DNA of 64,000 nucleotides, from NCBI GenBank assembly GCA_949128115.1, contig OX421966.1, forward strand, positions 3,038,001-3,102,000, written 5' to 3'. The notes beneath the pieces are model-generated. The model did not search any database and was not told the DNA's origin. It saw only the letters and a list, made by a program, of their open reading frames with translations. Positions 1-11,200 of the stretch are shown one piece after another. The stretch comes from Anaspis maculata (lineage: Eukaryota; Arthropoda; Insecta; Coleoptera; Scraptiidae). Every line of letters begins with the position of its first letter. Position 1 is the stretch's first letter. Both the position numbers and the translations under genes were made by a program.

Positions 1-1793
1 TTCTTCTATATTTGTGTTCGTTCGTTAGACGTTGCGTTTGGAACAAGTAGCTGCCAACATCAAAAGTGGTGACCAATCGTTTTGAAAGTCACGTGGGTTG
101 AAGCCTGAAGTCACGTGGGTTGGAGCCTGGAGTCACGTGGGTTAAAACCTGAACTTTTTGGATAACAATCGTGTCTTTTTTTCTATATTTGTGTTTGTTC
201 GTCAAATGTTGCGTTAGGAACGAGTAGCTGCCAACTTCAAAAGTGGTGACCGATCGTTTTGAAAGTCACGTGGGTTGAAGCCTGAAGTCACGTGAGTTGA
301 AGCCTGAAGTCACGTGGGTTGGAGCCTGGAGTCACGTGGGTTGAAACCTGAACTTTTTGGATAGCAATTGTGTCTTTTCTTCTATATTTGTGTTCGTTCG
401 TCAGATGTTGCGTTTGGAACAAGTAGCTGCCAACATCAAAAGTGGTGACCGATCGTTTCCAAAGTCACGTGGGTTAAAGCCTGAAGTCACGTGGGTTGGA
501 GCCTGGAGTCACGTGGGTTCAAACCTGAAGTTTTTGGATAACATTTCCGTCATTATTTTTGATATTTACGTTCGTTCGTCAGATGTTGCGTTTGGAACAA
601 GTAGCTGCCAACATCAAAAGTGGTGACCGATCGTTTTAAAAGTCACGTGGGTTTAAGCCTGAAGTCACGTGGGTTGAAGCCTGAAGTCACGTGGGTTAAA
701 ACCTGAACTTTTTGGATAAAAATTGTGTCTTTTCTTCTATATTTGTGTTCGTTCGTCAGATGTTGCGTTTGGAACAAGTTGCTGCCAACATCAAAAGTGG
801 TGACCGATCGTTTTAAAAGTCACGTGAGTTGAAGTCTGAATTCACGTGGGTTGAAGCCTGAAGTCACGTGGGTTGAAGCCTGGAGTCACGTGGGTTCAAA
901 CCTGAACTTTTTGGATAACAATTTCGTCATTTTTTTTTGATATTTGTGTTAGTTCGTCAGATGTTGCGTTTGGAAAGAGTAGCTGCCAACATCAAAAGTG
1001 GTGACCGATCGTTTTGAAAGTCACGTGGGTTGAAGCCCGAAGTCACGTGGGTTGGAGCCTGGAGTCACGTGGGTTGAAACCTGGACTTTTTGGATAACAA
1101 TTGTGTCTTTTCTTCTATATTTGTGTTCGTTCGTCAGATGTTGCGTTTGGAACAAGTAGCTGCCAACATCAGAAGTGGTGACCGATCGTTTTCAAAGTCA
1201 CGTGGGTTAAAGCCTGAAGTCACGTGGGTTGAAGCCCGAGGTCACGTGGGTTGAAGCCTGAAGTCACGTGGGTTGGAGCCTGGAGTCACGTGGGCTCAAA
1301 CCTGAACTTTTTGGATAACAATTGTGTCTTTTTTTCTATATTTGTGTTCGTTCGTCAGATGTTGCGTTTGGAAAGAGTAGCTGCCAACTCCAAAAGTGGT
1401 GACCGATCGTTTTAATAGTCACGTGGGTTGAAGCCTGAAGTCACGTGGGTTGGAGCCTGAAGTCACGTGGGTTGAAGCCTGAAGTCACGTGGGTTAAAAC
1501 CTGAACTTTTTGGATAACAATTGTGTCTTTTCTTCTATATTTGTGTTCGTTCGTAAGACGTTGCGTTTGGAACAAGTAGCTGCCAACATCAAAAGTGGTG
1601 ACCGATCGTTTTGAAAGTCACGTGGGTTGAAGCCTGAAGTCACGTGGGTTGGAGCCTGGAGTCACGTGGGTTAAAACCTGAACTTTTTGGATAACAATTG
1701 TGTCTTTTTTTCTATATTTGTGTTTGTTCGTCAAATGTTACGTTTGGAACAAGTAGCTGCCAACTTCAAAAGTGGTGACCGATCGTTTTGAAA

Positions 1794-1903
1794 GTCACGT
1801 GGGTTGAAGCCTGAAGTCACGTGGGTTGAAGCCTGAAGTCACGTGGGTTGAAGCCTGAAGTCACGTGGGTTGAAGCCTGAAGTCACGTGGGTTGAAACCT
1901 GAA
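1794..1903 (+). repeat. 22-bp CACGTG minisatellite block (representative, five units)
   Basis: Five head-to-tail units of exactly 22 bp lie here, each GTCACGTGGGTT followed by GAAGCCTGAA, the last with GAAACC in place of GAAGCC. The same block, usually of three to five units, recurs in every monomer of the window and explains the length ladder in steps of 22 bp. Each unit carries one CACGTG palindrome inside GTCACGTG. This matches the E-box/G-box bound by bHLH and plant bZIP proteins and the yeast centromere element CDEI (RTCACRTG, bound by Cbf1). At 22 bp spacing (about 2.1 helical turns) the sites face nearly the same side of the helix. The match is seen directly; binding by any protein here is inference. 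Confidence 0.95.
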
Positions 1904-2014
1904 TTTTTTGGATAACAATTGTGTCTTTTCTTCTTCATTTGTGTTCGTTCGTTAGACGTTGCGTTTGGAACAAGTAGCTGCCAACATCAAAAGTGGTGAC
2001 CAATCGTTTTCACA
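1904..2014 (+). repeat. Class A core, 111 bp (representative)
   Basis: This is the segment between the end of one 22-bp block and the next GTCACGTG. In order it holds a T-rich start with GGATAACAATTG, a pyrimidine run with TCTTCTATATTTG-type sequence (this copy has TCTTCTTCATTTG), the direct repeat GTTCGTTCGT, then TGCGTTTGGAACAAGTAG, CTGCCAAC and AAGTGGTGACC(G/A)ATCG. Several subtypes recur across the window: GTCAGATG + CAACATC + TTTCAAAG; GTTAGACG + CAACATC + TTTGAAAG; GTCAAATG + CAACTTC + TTTGAAAG; and GGAAAGAG + CAACTCC + TTTAATAG. A further subtype has CCGTCATTTTTTTT in place of the TCTATATTTG block. These subtypes follow each other in recurring order and define the higher-order repeats. 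Confidence 0.93.
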
Positions 2015-5000
2015 GTCACGTGGGTTGAAGCCTGAAGTCACGTGGGTTGGAGCCTGGAGTCACGTGGGTTAAAACCTGAACTTTTTGGATAACAATTGTG
2101 TCTTTTCTTCTATATTTGTGTTCGTTCGTCAGATGTTGCGTTTGGAACAAGTAGCTGCCAACATCAAAAGTGGTGACCGATCGTTTTCAAAGTCACGTGG
2201 GTTAAAGCCTGAAGTCACGTGGGTTGGAGCCCGAAGTCACGTGGGTTGAAGCCTGAAGTCACGTGGGTTGGAGCCTGGAGTCACGTGGGTTCAAACCTGA
2301 ATTTTTTGGATTTCAATTCCGTCATTTTTTTTTATATTTACGTTCGTTCGTCAGATGTTGCGTTTGGAAAGAGTAGCTGCCAACTCCAAAAGTGGTGACC
2401 GATCGTTTTAATAGTCACGTGGGTTGAAGCCTGAAGTCACGTGGGTTGAAGCCTGAAGTCACGTGGGTTGAAGCCTGAAGTCACGTGGGTTGAAGCCTGA
2501 AGTCACGTGGGTTAAAACCTGAACTTTTTGGATAACAATTGTGTCTTTTCTTCTATATTTGTGTTCGTTCGTTAGATGTTGCGTTTGGAACAAGTAGCTG
2601 CCAACATCAAAAGTGGTGACCGATCGTTTTGAAAGTCACGTGGGTTGAAGCCTGAAGTCACGTGGGTTGGAGCCTGGAGTCACGTGGGTTAAAACCTGAA
2701 CTTTTTGGATAACAATTGTGTCTTTTTTTCTATATTTGTGTTTGTTCGTCAAATGTTGCGTTTGGAACAAGTAGCTGCCAACTTCAAAAGTGGTGACCGA
2801 TCGTTTTGGAAGTCACGTGGGTTGAAGCCTGAAGTCACGTGGGTTGAAGCCTTAAGTCACGTGGGTTGAAGCCTGAAGTCACGTGAGTTAAAACCTGAAC
2901 TTTTTTGATAACAATTGTGTCTTTTCTTCTATATTTGTGTTCGTTCGTCAGATGTTGCGTTTGGAACAAGTAGCTGCCAACATCAATAGTGGTGACCGAT
3001 CGTTCTCAAAGTAACGTGGGTTGAAGCCTGAAGTCACGTGGGTTGGAGCCTGGAGTCACGTGGGTTAAAACCTGAACTTTTTGGATAACAATTGTGTCTT
3101 TTTTTCTATATTTGTGTTTGTTCGTCAAATGTTGCGTTTGGAAAGAGTAGCTGCCAACATCAAAAGTGGTGACCGATCGTTTTGGAAGTCACGTGGGTTG
3201 AAGCCTGAAGTCACGTGGGTTGGAGCCTGGAGTCACGTGGGTTCAAACCTGAACTTTTTGGATTTCAATTCCGTCATTTTTTTTGATATTTACGTTCGTT
3301 CGTCAGATGTTGCGTTTGGAACAAGTAGTTGCCAACTCCAAAAGTGGTGACCGATCGTTATAATAGTCACGTGGGTTGAAGCCTGAAGTCACGTGGGTTG
3401 AAGCCTGAAGTCACGTGGGTTGAAACCTGAATTTTTTGGATAACAATTGTGTCTTTTCTTCTTCATTTGTGTTCGTTCGTTAGACGTTGCGTTTGGAACA
3501 AGTAGCTGCCAACATCAAGAGTGGTGACCAATCGTTTTCACAGTCACGTGGGTTGAAGCCTGAAGTCACGTGGGTTGGAGCCTGGAGTCACGTGGGTTAA
3601 AACCTGAACTTTTTGGATAACAATTGTGTCTTTTCTTCTATATTTGTGTTCGTTCGTCAGATGTTGCGTTTGGAACAAGTAGCTGCCAACATCAAAAGTG
3701 GTGACCGATCGTTTTCAAAGTCACGTGGGTTAAAGCCTGAAGTCACGTGGGTTGGAGCCCGAAGTCACGTGGGTTGAAGCCTGAAGTCACGTGGGTTGGA
3801 GCCTGGAGTCACGTGGGTTCAAACCTGAATTTTTTGGATTTCAATTCCGTCATTTTTTTTTATATTTACGTTCGTTCGTCAGATGTTGCGTTTGGAACAA
3901 GTAGTTGCCAACTCCAAAAGTGGTGACCGATCGTTATAATAGTCACGTGGGTTGAAGCCTGAAGTCACGTGGGTTGAAGCCTGAAGTCACGTGGGTTAAA
4001 ACCTGAACTTTTTGGATAACAATTGTGTCTTTTCTTCTATATTTGTGTTCGTTCGTTAGACGTTGCGTTTGGAACAAGTAGCTGCCAACATCAAAAGTGG
4101 TGACCAATCGTTTCCAAAGTCACGTGGGTTGAAGCCTGAAGTCACGTGGGTTGGAGCCTGGAGTCACGTGGGTTTAAACCTGAACTTTTTGGATAACAAT
4201 TGTGTCTTTTCTTCTATATTTGTGTTCGTTCGTCAGATGTTGCGTTTGGAACAAGTAGCTGCCAACATCAAAAGTGGTGACCGATCGTTTTCAAAGTCAC
4301 GTGGGTTAAAGCCTGAAGTCACGTGGGTTGGAGCCCGAAGTCACGTAGGTTGAAGCCTGAAGTGACGTGGGTTGAAGCCTGAAGTCACGTGGGCTAAAAC
4401 CTGAACTTTTTGGATAACAATTGTGCCTTTTCTTCTATATTTGTGTTCGTTCGTCAGATGTTGCGTTTGGAACAAGTAGCTGCCAACATCAAAAGTGGTG
4501 ACCGATCGTTTTCAAAGTCACGTGGGTTGAAGCCTGGAGTCACGTGGGTTGGAGCCTGGAGACACGTGGGTGCAAACCTGAACTTTTTGGATAACAATTG
4601 TGTCTTTTTTTCTATATTTGTGTTCGTTCGTCAGATGTTGCGTTTGGAAAGAGTAGCTGCCAACTCCAAAAGTGGTGACCGATCGTTTTAATAGTCACGT
4701 GGGTTGAAGCCTGAAGTCACGTGGGTTGAAGCCTGAAGTCACGTGGGTTGAAGCCTGGAGTCACGTGGGTTGAAGCCTGAAGTCACGTGGGTTAAAACCT
4801 GAACTTTTTGGATAACAATTGTGTCTTTTCTTCTATATTTGTGTTCGTTCGTTAGACGTTGCGTTTGGAACAAGTAGCTGCCAACATCAAAAGTGGTGAC
4901 CGATCGTTTTGAAAATCACGTGGGTTGGAGCCTGAAGTCACGTGGGTTGGAGCCTGGAGTCACGTGGGTTAAAACCTGAACTTTTTGGATAACAATTGTG

Positions 5001-5131
5001 TCTTTTTTTCTATATTTGTGTTTGTTCGTCAAATGTTGCGTTTGGAACAAGTAGCTGCCAACTTCAAAAGTGCTGACCGATCGTTTTGAAAGTCACGTGG
5101 GTTGAAGCCTGAAGTCACGTGGGTTGGAGCC

Positions 5132-6680
5132 TGGAGTCACGTGGGTTAAAACCTGAACTTTTTGGATAACAATTGTGTCTTTTTTTCTATATTTGTGTTT
5201 GTTCGTCAAATGTTGCGTTTGGAACAAGTAGCTGCCAACTTCAAAAGTGGTGACCGATCGTTTTGAAAGTCACGTGGGTTGAAGCCTGAAGTCACGTGGG
5301 TTGAAGCCTTAAGTCACGTGGGTTGAAGCCTGAAGTCACGTGAGTTAAAACCTGAACTTTTTTGATAACAATTGTGTCTTTTCTTCTATATTTGTGTTTG
5401 TTCGTCAGATGTTGCGTTTGGAACAAGTAGCTGCCAACATCAATAGTGGTGACCGATCGTTCTCAAAGTCACGTGGGTTGAAGCCTGAAGTCACGTGGGT
5501 TGGAGCTTGGAGTCACGTGGGTTCAAACCAGAACTTTTTGGATAACAATTGTGTCTTTTCTTCTATATTTGTGTTCGTTCGTCACATGTTGCGTTTGGAA
5601 CTAGTAGCTGCCAACATCAAAAGTGGTGACCGATCGTTTTCAAAGTCACGTGGGTTGAAGCCTGGAGTCACGTGGGTTGGAGCCTGGAGTCACGTGGGTT
5701 CAAACCTGAACTTTTTGGATAACAATTGTGTCTTTTTTCCTATATTTGTGTTCGTTCGTCAGATGTTGCGTTTGGAAAGAGTAGCTGCCAACATCAAAAG
5801 TGGTGACCGATCGTTTTGGAAGTCACGTGAGTTGAAGCCTGAAGTCACGTGGGTTGGAGCCTGGAGTCACGTGGGTTCAAACCTGAACTTTTTGGATTTC
5901 AATTCCGTCATTTTTTTTGATATTTACGTTCGTTCGTCAGATGTTGCGTTTGGAACAAGTAGTTGCCAACTCCAAAAGTGGTGACCGATCGTTATAATTG
6001 TCACGTGGGTTGAAGCCTGAAGTCACGTGGGTTGAAATCCGAAGTCACGTGGGTTGAAGCCTGAAGTCACGTGGGTTAAAACCTGAACTTTTTGGATAAC
6101 AATTGTGTCTTTTCTTCTATATTTGTGTTCGTTCGTCAGATGTTGCGTTTGGAAAGAGTAGCTGCCAACTCCAAAAGTGGTGACCGATCGTTTTAATGGT
6201 CACGTGGGTTGAAGCCTGAAGTCACGTGGGTTGAAGCCTGAAGTCACGTGGGTTGAAGCCTGAAGTCACGTGGGTTGAAGCCTGAAGTCACGTGGGTTAA
6301 AACCTGAACTTTTTGGATAACAATTGTGTCTTTTCTTCTATATTTGTGTTCGTTCGTTAGACGTTGCGTTTGGAACAAGTAGCTGCCAACATCAAAAGTG
6401 GTGACCGATCGTTTTGAAAGTCACGTGGGTTGAAGCCTGAAGTCACGTTGGTTGGAGCCTGGAGTCACGTGGGTTAAAACCTGAACTTTTTGGATAACAA
6501 TTGTGTTTTTTTTTCTATATTTGTGTTCGTTCGTCAGATGTTGCGTTTGGAAAGAGTAGCTGCCAACTCCAAAAGTGGTGACCGATCGTTTCAATAGTCA
6601 CGTGGGTTGAAGCCTGAAGTCACGTGGGTTAAAGCCTGAAGTCACGTGAGTTGAAGCCTGAAGTCACGTGGGTTGAAGCC
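5132..6680 (+). repeat. 1,549-bp tandem duplication, unit 1 (in 10.2-kb copy 1)
   Basis: This segment is followed directly by a second copy at 6681-8229. Internal landmarks repeat at an offset of 1,549 bp, including a GTCACATG core with CTAGTAG, the TTTTTTCCTATATTTG core and a GTTGAAATCC unit. Differences are few: CAAACCAG against CAAACCTG near 5527/7076, and CACGTGGG against CACGTAGG near 6202/7751. The unit spans eight monomers. It contains a 196-codon open frame at 5394-5984 that I judge fortuitous. Confidence 0.88.
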
Positions 6681-8229
6681 TGGAGTCACGTGGGTTAAAG
6701 CCTGAACTTTTTGGATAACAATTGTGTCTTTTTTTCTATATTTGTGTTTGTTCGTCAAATGTTGCGTTTGGAACAAGTAGCTGCCAACTTCAAAAGTGGT
6801 GACCGATCGTTTTGAAAGTCACGTGGGTTGAAGCCTGAAGTCACGTGGGTTGAAGCCTTAAGTCACGTGGGTTGAAGCCTGAAGTCACGTGAGTTAAAAC
6901 CTGAACTTTTTTGATAACAATTGTGTCTTTTCTTCTATATTTGTGTTTGTTCGTCAGATGTTGCGTTTGGAACAAGTAGCTGCCAACATCAATAGTGGTG
7001 ACCGATCGTTCTCAAAGTCACGTGGGTTGAAGCCTGAAGTCACGTGGGTTGGAGCTTGGAGTCACGTGGGTTCAAACCTGAACTTTTTGGATAACAATTG
7101 TGTCTTTTCTTCTATATTTGTGTTCGTTCGTCACATGTTGCGTTTGGAACTAGTAGCTGCCAACATCAAAAGTGGTGACCGATCGTTTTCAAAGTCACGT
7201 GGGTTGAAGCCTGGAGTCACGTGGGTTGGAGCCTGGAGTCACGTGGGTTCAAACCTGAACTTTTTGGATAACAATTGTGTCTTTTTTCCTATATTTGTGT
7301 TCGTTCGTCAGATGTTGCGTTTGGAAAGAGTAGCTGCCAACATCAAAAGTGGTGACCGATCGTTTTGGAAGTCACGTGAGTTGAAGCCTGAAGTCACGTG
7401 GGTTGGAGCCTGGAGTCACGTGGGTTCAAACCTGAACTTTTTGGATTTCAATTCCGTCATTTTTTTTGATATTTACGTTCGTTCGTCAGATGTTGCGTTT
7501 GGAACAAGTAGTTGCCAACTCCAAAAGTGGTGACCGATCGTTATAATAGTCACGTGGGTTGAAGCCTGAAGTCACGTGGGTTGAAATCCGAAGTCACGTG
7601 GGTTGAAGCCTGAAGTCACGTGGGTTAAAACCTGAACTTTTTGGATAACAATTGTGTCTTTTCTTCTATATTTGTGTTCGTTCGTCAGATGTTGCGTTTG
7701 GAAAGAGTAGCTGCCAACTCCAAAAGTGGTGACCGATCGTTTTAATGGTCACGTAGGTTGAAGCCTGAAGTCACGTGGGTTGAAGCCTGAAGTCACGTGG
7801 GTTGAAGCCTGAAGTCACGTGGGTTGAAGCCTGAAGTCACGTGGGTTAAAACCTGAACTTTTTGGATAACAATTGTGTCTTTTCTTCTATATTTGTGTTC
7901 GTTCGTTAGACGTTGCGTTTGGAACAAGTAGCTGCCAACATCAAAAGTGGTGACCGATCGTTTTGAAAGTCACGTGGGTTGAAGCCTGAAGTCACGTTGG
8001 TTGGAGCCTGGAGTCACGTGGGTTAAAACCTGAACTTTTTGGATAACAATTGTGTTTTTTTTTCTATATTTGTGTTCGTTCGTCAGATGTTGCGTTTGGA
8101 AAGAGTAGCTGCCAACTCCAAAAGTGGTGACCGATCGTTTCAATAGTCACGTGGGTTGAAGCCTGAAGTCACGTGGGTTAAAGCCTGAAGTCACGTGAGT
8201 TGAAGCCTGAAGTCACGTGGGTTGAAGCC
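6681..8229 (+). repeat. 1,549-bp tandem duplication, unit 2 (in 10.2-kb copy 1)
   Basis: Direct tandem copy of 5132-6680; the first unit's right edge coincides with this unit's left edge. After about 8230 the sequence changes from the CTGGAGTCACG/TTAAAGCC junction to a different monomer (TTAAAACC, then TCTTCTATATT with GTTAGACG). That is what a single unequal crossover would leave. Confidence 0.88.
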
Positions 8230-11200
8230 TGAAGTCACGTGGGTTAAAACCTGAACTTTTTGGATAACAATTGTGTCTTTTCTTCTATATTTGTGTTCGT
8301 TCGTTAGACGTTGCGTTTGGAACAAGTAGCTGCCAACATCAAAAGTGGTGACCGATCGTTTTGAAAGTCTCGTGGGTTGAAGCCTGAAGTCACGTGGGTT
8401 GAAGCCTGAAGTCACGTGGGTTGAAGCCTAAAGTCACGTGGGTTAAAACCTGAACTTTTTGGATAACAATTGTGTCTTTTTTTCTATATTTGTGTTCGTT
8501 CGTCAGATGTTGCGTTTGGAAAGAGTAGCTGCCAACATCAAAAGTGGTGACCGATCGTTATAATAGTCACGTGGGTTGAAGCCTGAAGTCACGTGGGTTG
8601 AAGCCTGAAGTCACGTGGGTTAAAACCTGAACTTTTTGGATAACAATTGTGTCTTTTTTTCTATATTTGTGTTTGTTCGTCAAATGTTGCGTTTGGAACA
8701 AGTAGCTGCCAACTTCAAAAGTGGTGACCGATCGTTTTGAGAGTCACGTGGGTTGAAGCCTGAAGTCACGTTGGTTGAAGCCTGAAGTCACGTGGGTTGA
8801 AGCCTGAAGTCACGTGGGTTGAGGCCTGAAGTCACGTGGGTTTAAACCTGAACTTTTTGGATAACAATTGTGTCTTTTCTTCTATATTTGTGTTCGTTTG
8901 TTAGACGTTGCGTTTGGAACAAGTAGCTGCCAACATCAAAAGTGGTGACCGATCGTTTTCAAAGTCACGTGAGTTGAAGCCTGAAGTCACGTGGGTTGGA
9001 GCCTGGAGTCACGTGGGTTAAAACCTGAACTTTTTGGATAACAATTGTGTCTTTTCTTCTATATTCGTGTTCGTTCGTCAGATGTTGCGTTTGGAACAAG
9101 TATCTGCCAACATCAAAAGTGGTGACCGATCGTTTTCAAAGTCACGTGGGTTGAAGCCTGGAGTCACGTGGGTTGGAGCCTAGAGTCACGTGGGTGCAAA
9201 CCTGAACTTTTTGAATAACAATTGTGTCTTTTTTTCTATATTTGTGTTCGTTCGTCAGATGTTGCGTTTGGAAAGAGTAGCTGCCAACTCCAAAAGTGGT
9301 GACCGATCGTTTTAATAGTCACGTGGGTTGAAGCCTGAGGTCACGTGGGTTGAAGCCTGAAGTCACGTGTGTTGAAGCCTGGAGTCACGTGGGTTAAAAC
9401 CTGAACTTTTTGGATAACAATTGTGTCTTTTCTTCTATATTTGTGTTCGTTCATTAGACGTTGCGTTTGGAACAAGTAGCTGCCAACATCAAAAGTGGTG
9501 ACCGATCGTTTTCAAAGTCACGTGGGTTGAAGCCTGGAGTCACGTGGGTTGGAGCCTGGAGTCACGTGGGTGCAAACCTGAACTTTTTGAATAACAATTG
9601 TGTCTTTTTTTCTATATTTGTGTTCGTTCGTCAGATGTTGCGTTTGGAAAGAGTAGCTGCCAACTCCAAAAGTGGTGACCGATCGTTTTAATAGTCACGT
9701 GGGTTGAAGCCTGAAGTCACGTGGGTTGGAGCCTGAAGTCACGTGGGTTGAAGCCTGAAGTCACGTGGGTTCAAACCTGAACTTTTTGGATAACAATTGT
9801 GTCTTTTCTTCTATATTTGTGTTCGTTCGTTAGACGTTGCGTTTGGAACAAGTAGCTGCCAACATCAAAAGTGGTGACCGATCGTTTTGAAAGTCACGTG
9901 GGTTGAAGCCTGAAGTCACGTGGGTTGGAGCCTGGAGTCACGTGGGTTAAAACCTGAACTTTTTGGATAACAATTCGTCTTTTTTTCTATATTTGTGTTT
10001 GTTCGTCAAATGTTGCGTTTGGAACAAGTAGCTGCCAACTTCAAAAGTGGTGACCGATCGTTTTGAAAGTCACGTGGGTTGAAGCCTGAAGTCACGTGGG
10101 TTGAAGCCTGACGTCACGTGGGTTGAAGCCTGAAGTCACGTGGGTTGAAGCCTGAAGTCACGTGGGTTAAAACCTGAACTTTTTGGATAACAATTGTGTC
10201 TTTTCTTCTATATTTGTGTTCGTTCGTTAGACGTTGCGTTTGGAACAAGTAGCTGCCAACATCAAAAGTGGTGACCAATCGTTTTGAAAGTCACGTGGGT
10301 TGAAGCCTGAAGTCACGTGGGTTGGAGCCTGGAGTCACGTGGGTTAAAACCTGAACTTTTTGGATAACAATCGTGTCTTTTTTTCTATATTTGTGTTTGT
10401 TCGTCAAATGTTGCGTTAGGAACGAGTAGCTGCCAACTTCAAAAGTGGTGACCGATCGTTTTGAAAGTCACGTGGGTTGAAGCCTGAAGTCACGTGAGTT
10501 GAAGCCTGAAGTCACGTGGGTTGGAGCCTGGAGTCACGTGGGTTGAAACCTGAACTTTTTGGATAGCAATTGTGTCTTTTCTTCTATATTTGTGTTCGTT
10601 CGTCAGATGTTGCGTTTGGAACAAGTAGCTGCCAACATCAAAAGTGGTGACCGATCGTTTCCAAAGTCACGTGGGTTAAAGCCTGAAGTCACGTGGGTTG
10701 GAGCCTGGAGTCACGTGGGTTCAAACCTGAAGTTTTTGGATAACATTTCCGTCATTATTTTTGATATTTACGTTCGTTCGTCAGATGTTGCGTTTGGAAC
10801 AAGTAGCTGCCAACATCAAAAGTGGTGACCGATCGTTTTAAAAGTCACGTGGGTTTAAGCCTGAAGTCACGTGGGTTGAAGCCTGAAGTCACGTGGGTTA
10901 AAACCTGAACTTTTTGGATAAAAATTGTGTCTTTTCTTCTATATTTGTGTTCGTTCGTCAGATGTTGCGTTTGGAACAAGTTGCTGCCAACATCAAAAGT
11001 GGTGACCGATCGTTTTAAAAGTCACGTGAGTTGAAGTCTGAATTCACGTGGGTTGAAGCCTGAAGTCACGTGGGTTGAAGCCTGGAGTCACGTGGGTTCA
11101 AACCTGAACTTTTTGGATAACAATTTCGTCATTTTTTTTTGATATTTGTGTTAGTTCGTCAGATGTTGCGTTTGGAAAGAGTAGCTGCCAACATCAAAAG

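Larger units (their letters stand above)
1..10202 (+). repeat. 10.2-kb higher-order unit, copy 1
   Basis: The sequence from base 1 recurs from base 10203 at an offset of 10,202 bp, with the same succession of monomer subtypes and the same rare variants (for example GCGTTAGGAACGAG near 210 and 10412, and a GTCATTATTTTTGATATTTA core near 549 and 10751). The left boundary is the window edge, so the true start may lie upstream. Bases 8658-10202 have no counterpart at the end of copy 2, but 9.76-10.48 kb reappears at 48.08-48.80 kb and 59.48-60.20 kb. Nothing but satellite monomers lies inside. Confidence 0.9.

Noticed and set aside
890..905. RNA polymerase III B box in GGTTCAAACC
   Set aside because: It fits the loose form GWTCRANNC but occurs in only some last units. 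I found no matching A box at a suitable distance and no tRNA-like fold.
1794..1903. CRISPR array
   Set aside because: Repeats of 22 bp follow each other without spacers, and no cas genes or leader are present.
1907..1925. lac operator-like sequence GGATAACAATTGTG
   Set aside because: It shares GGATAACAATT with half of the E. coli lac operator, but the halves are in the wrong order and overlap. There is no bacterial context; coincidence.
2122..2150. CENP-B box
   Set aside because: TTCGTCAGATG fits the first part of the mammalian consensus (TTCGNNNNANN), but the required CGGG is replaced by TTGC. It is not a functional match.
5394..5984. 196-codon open frame and its copies (6943-7533, 15595-16185, 17144-17734) as protein genes
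   Set aside because: They are the 177-bp satellite period read as 59 codons. There is no separate start context or promoter, the frames begin and end wherever unit number changes, and similar frames occur on the other strand. Conservation between copies reflects DNA duplication.
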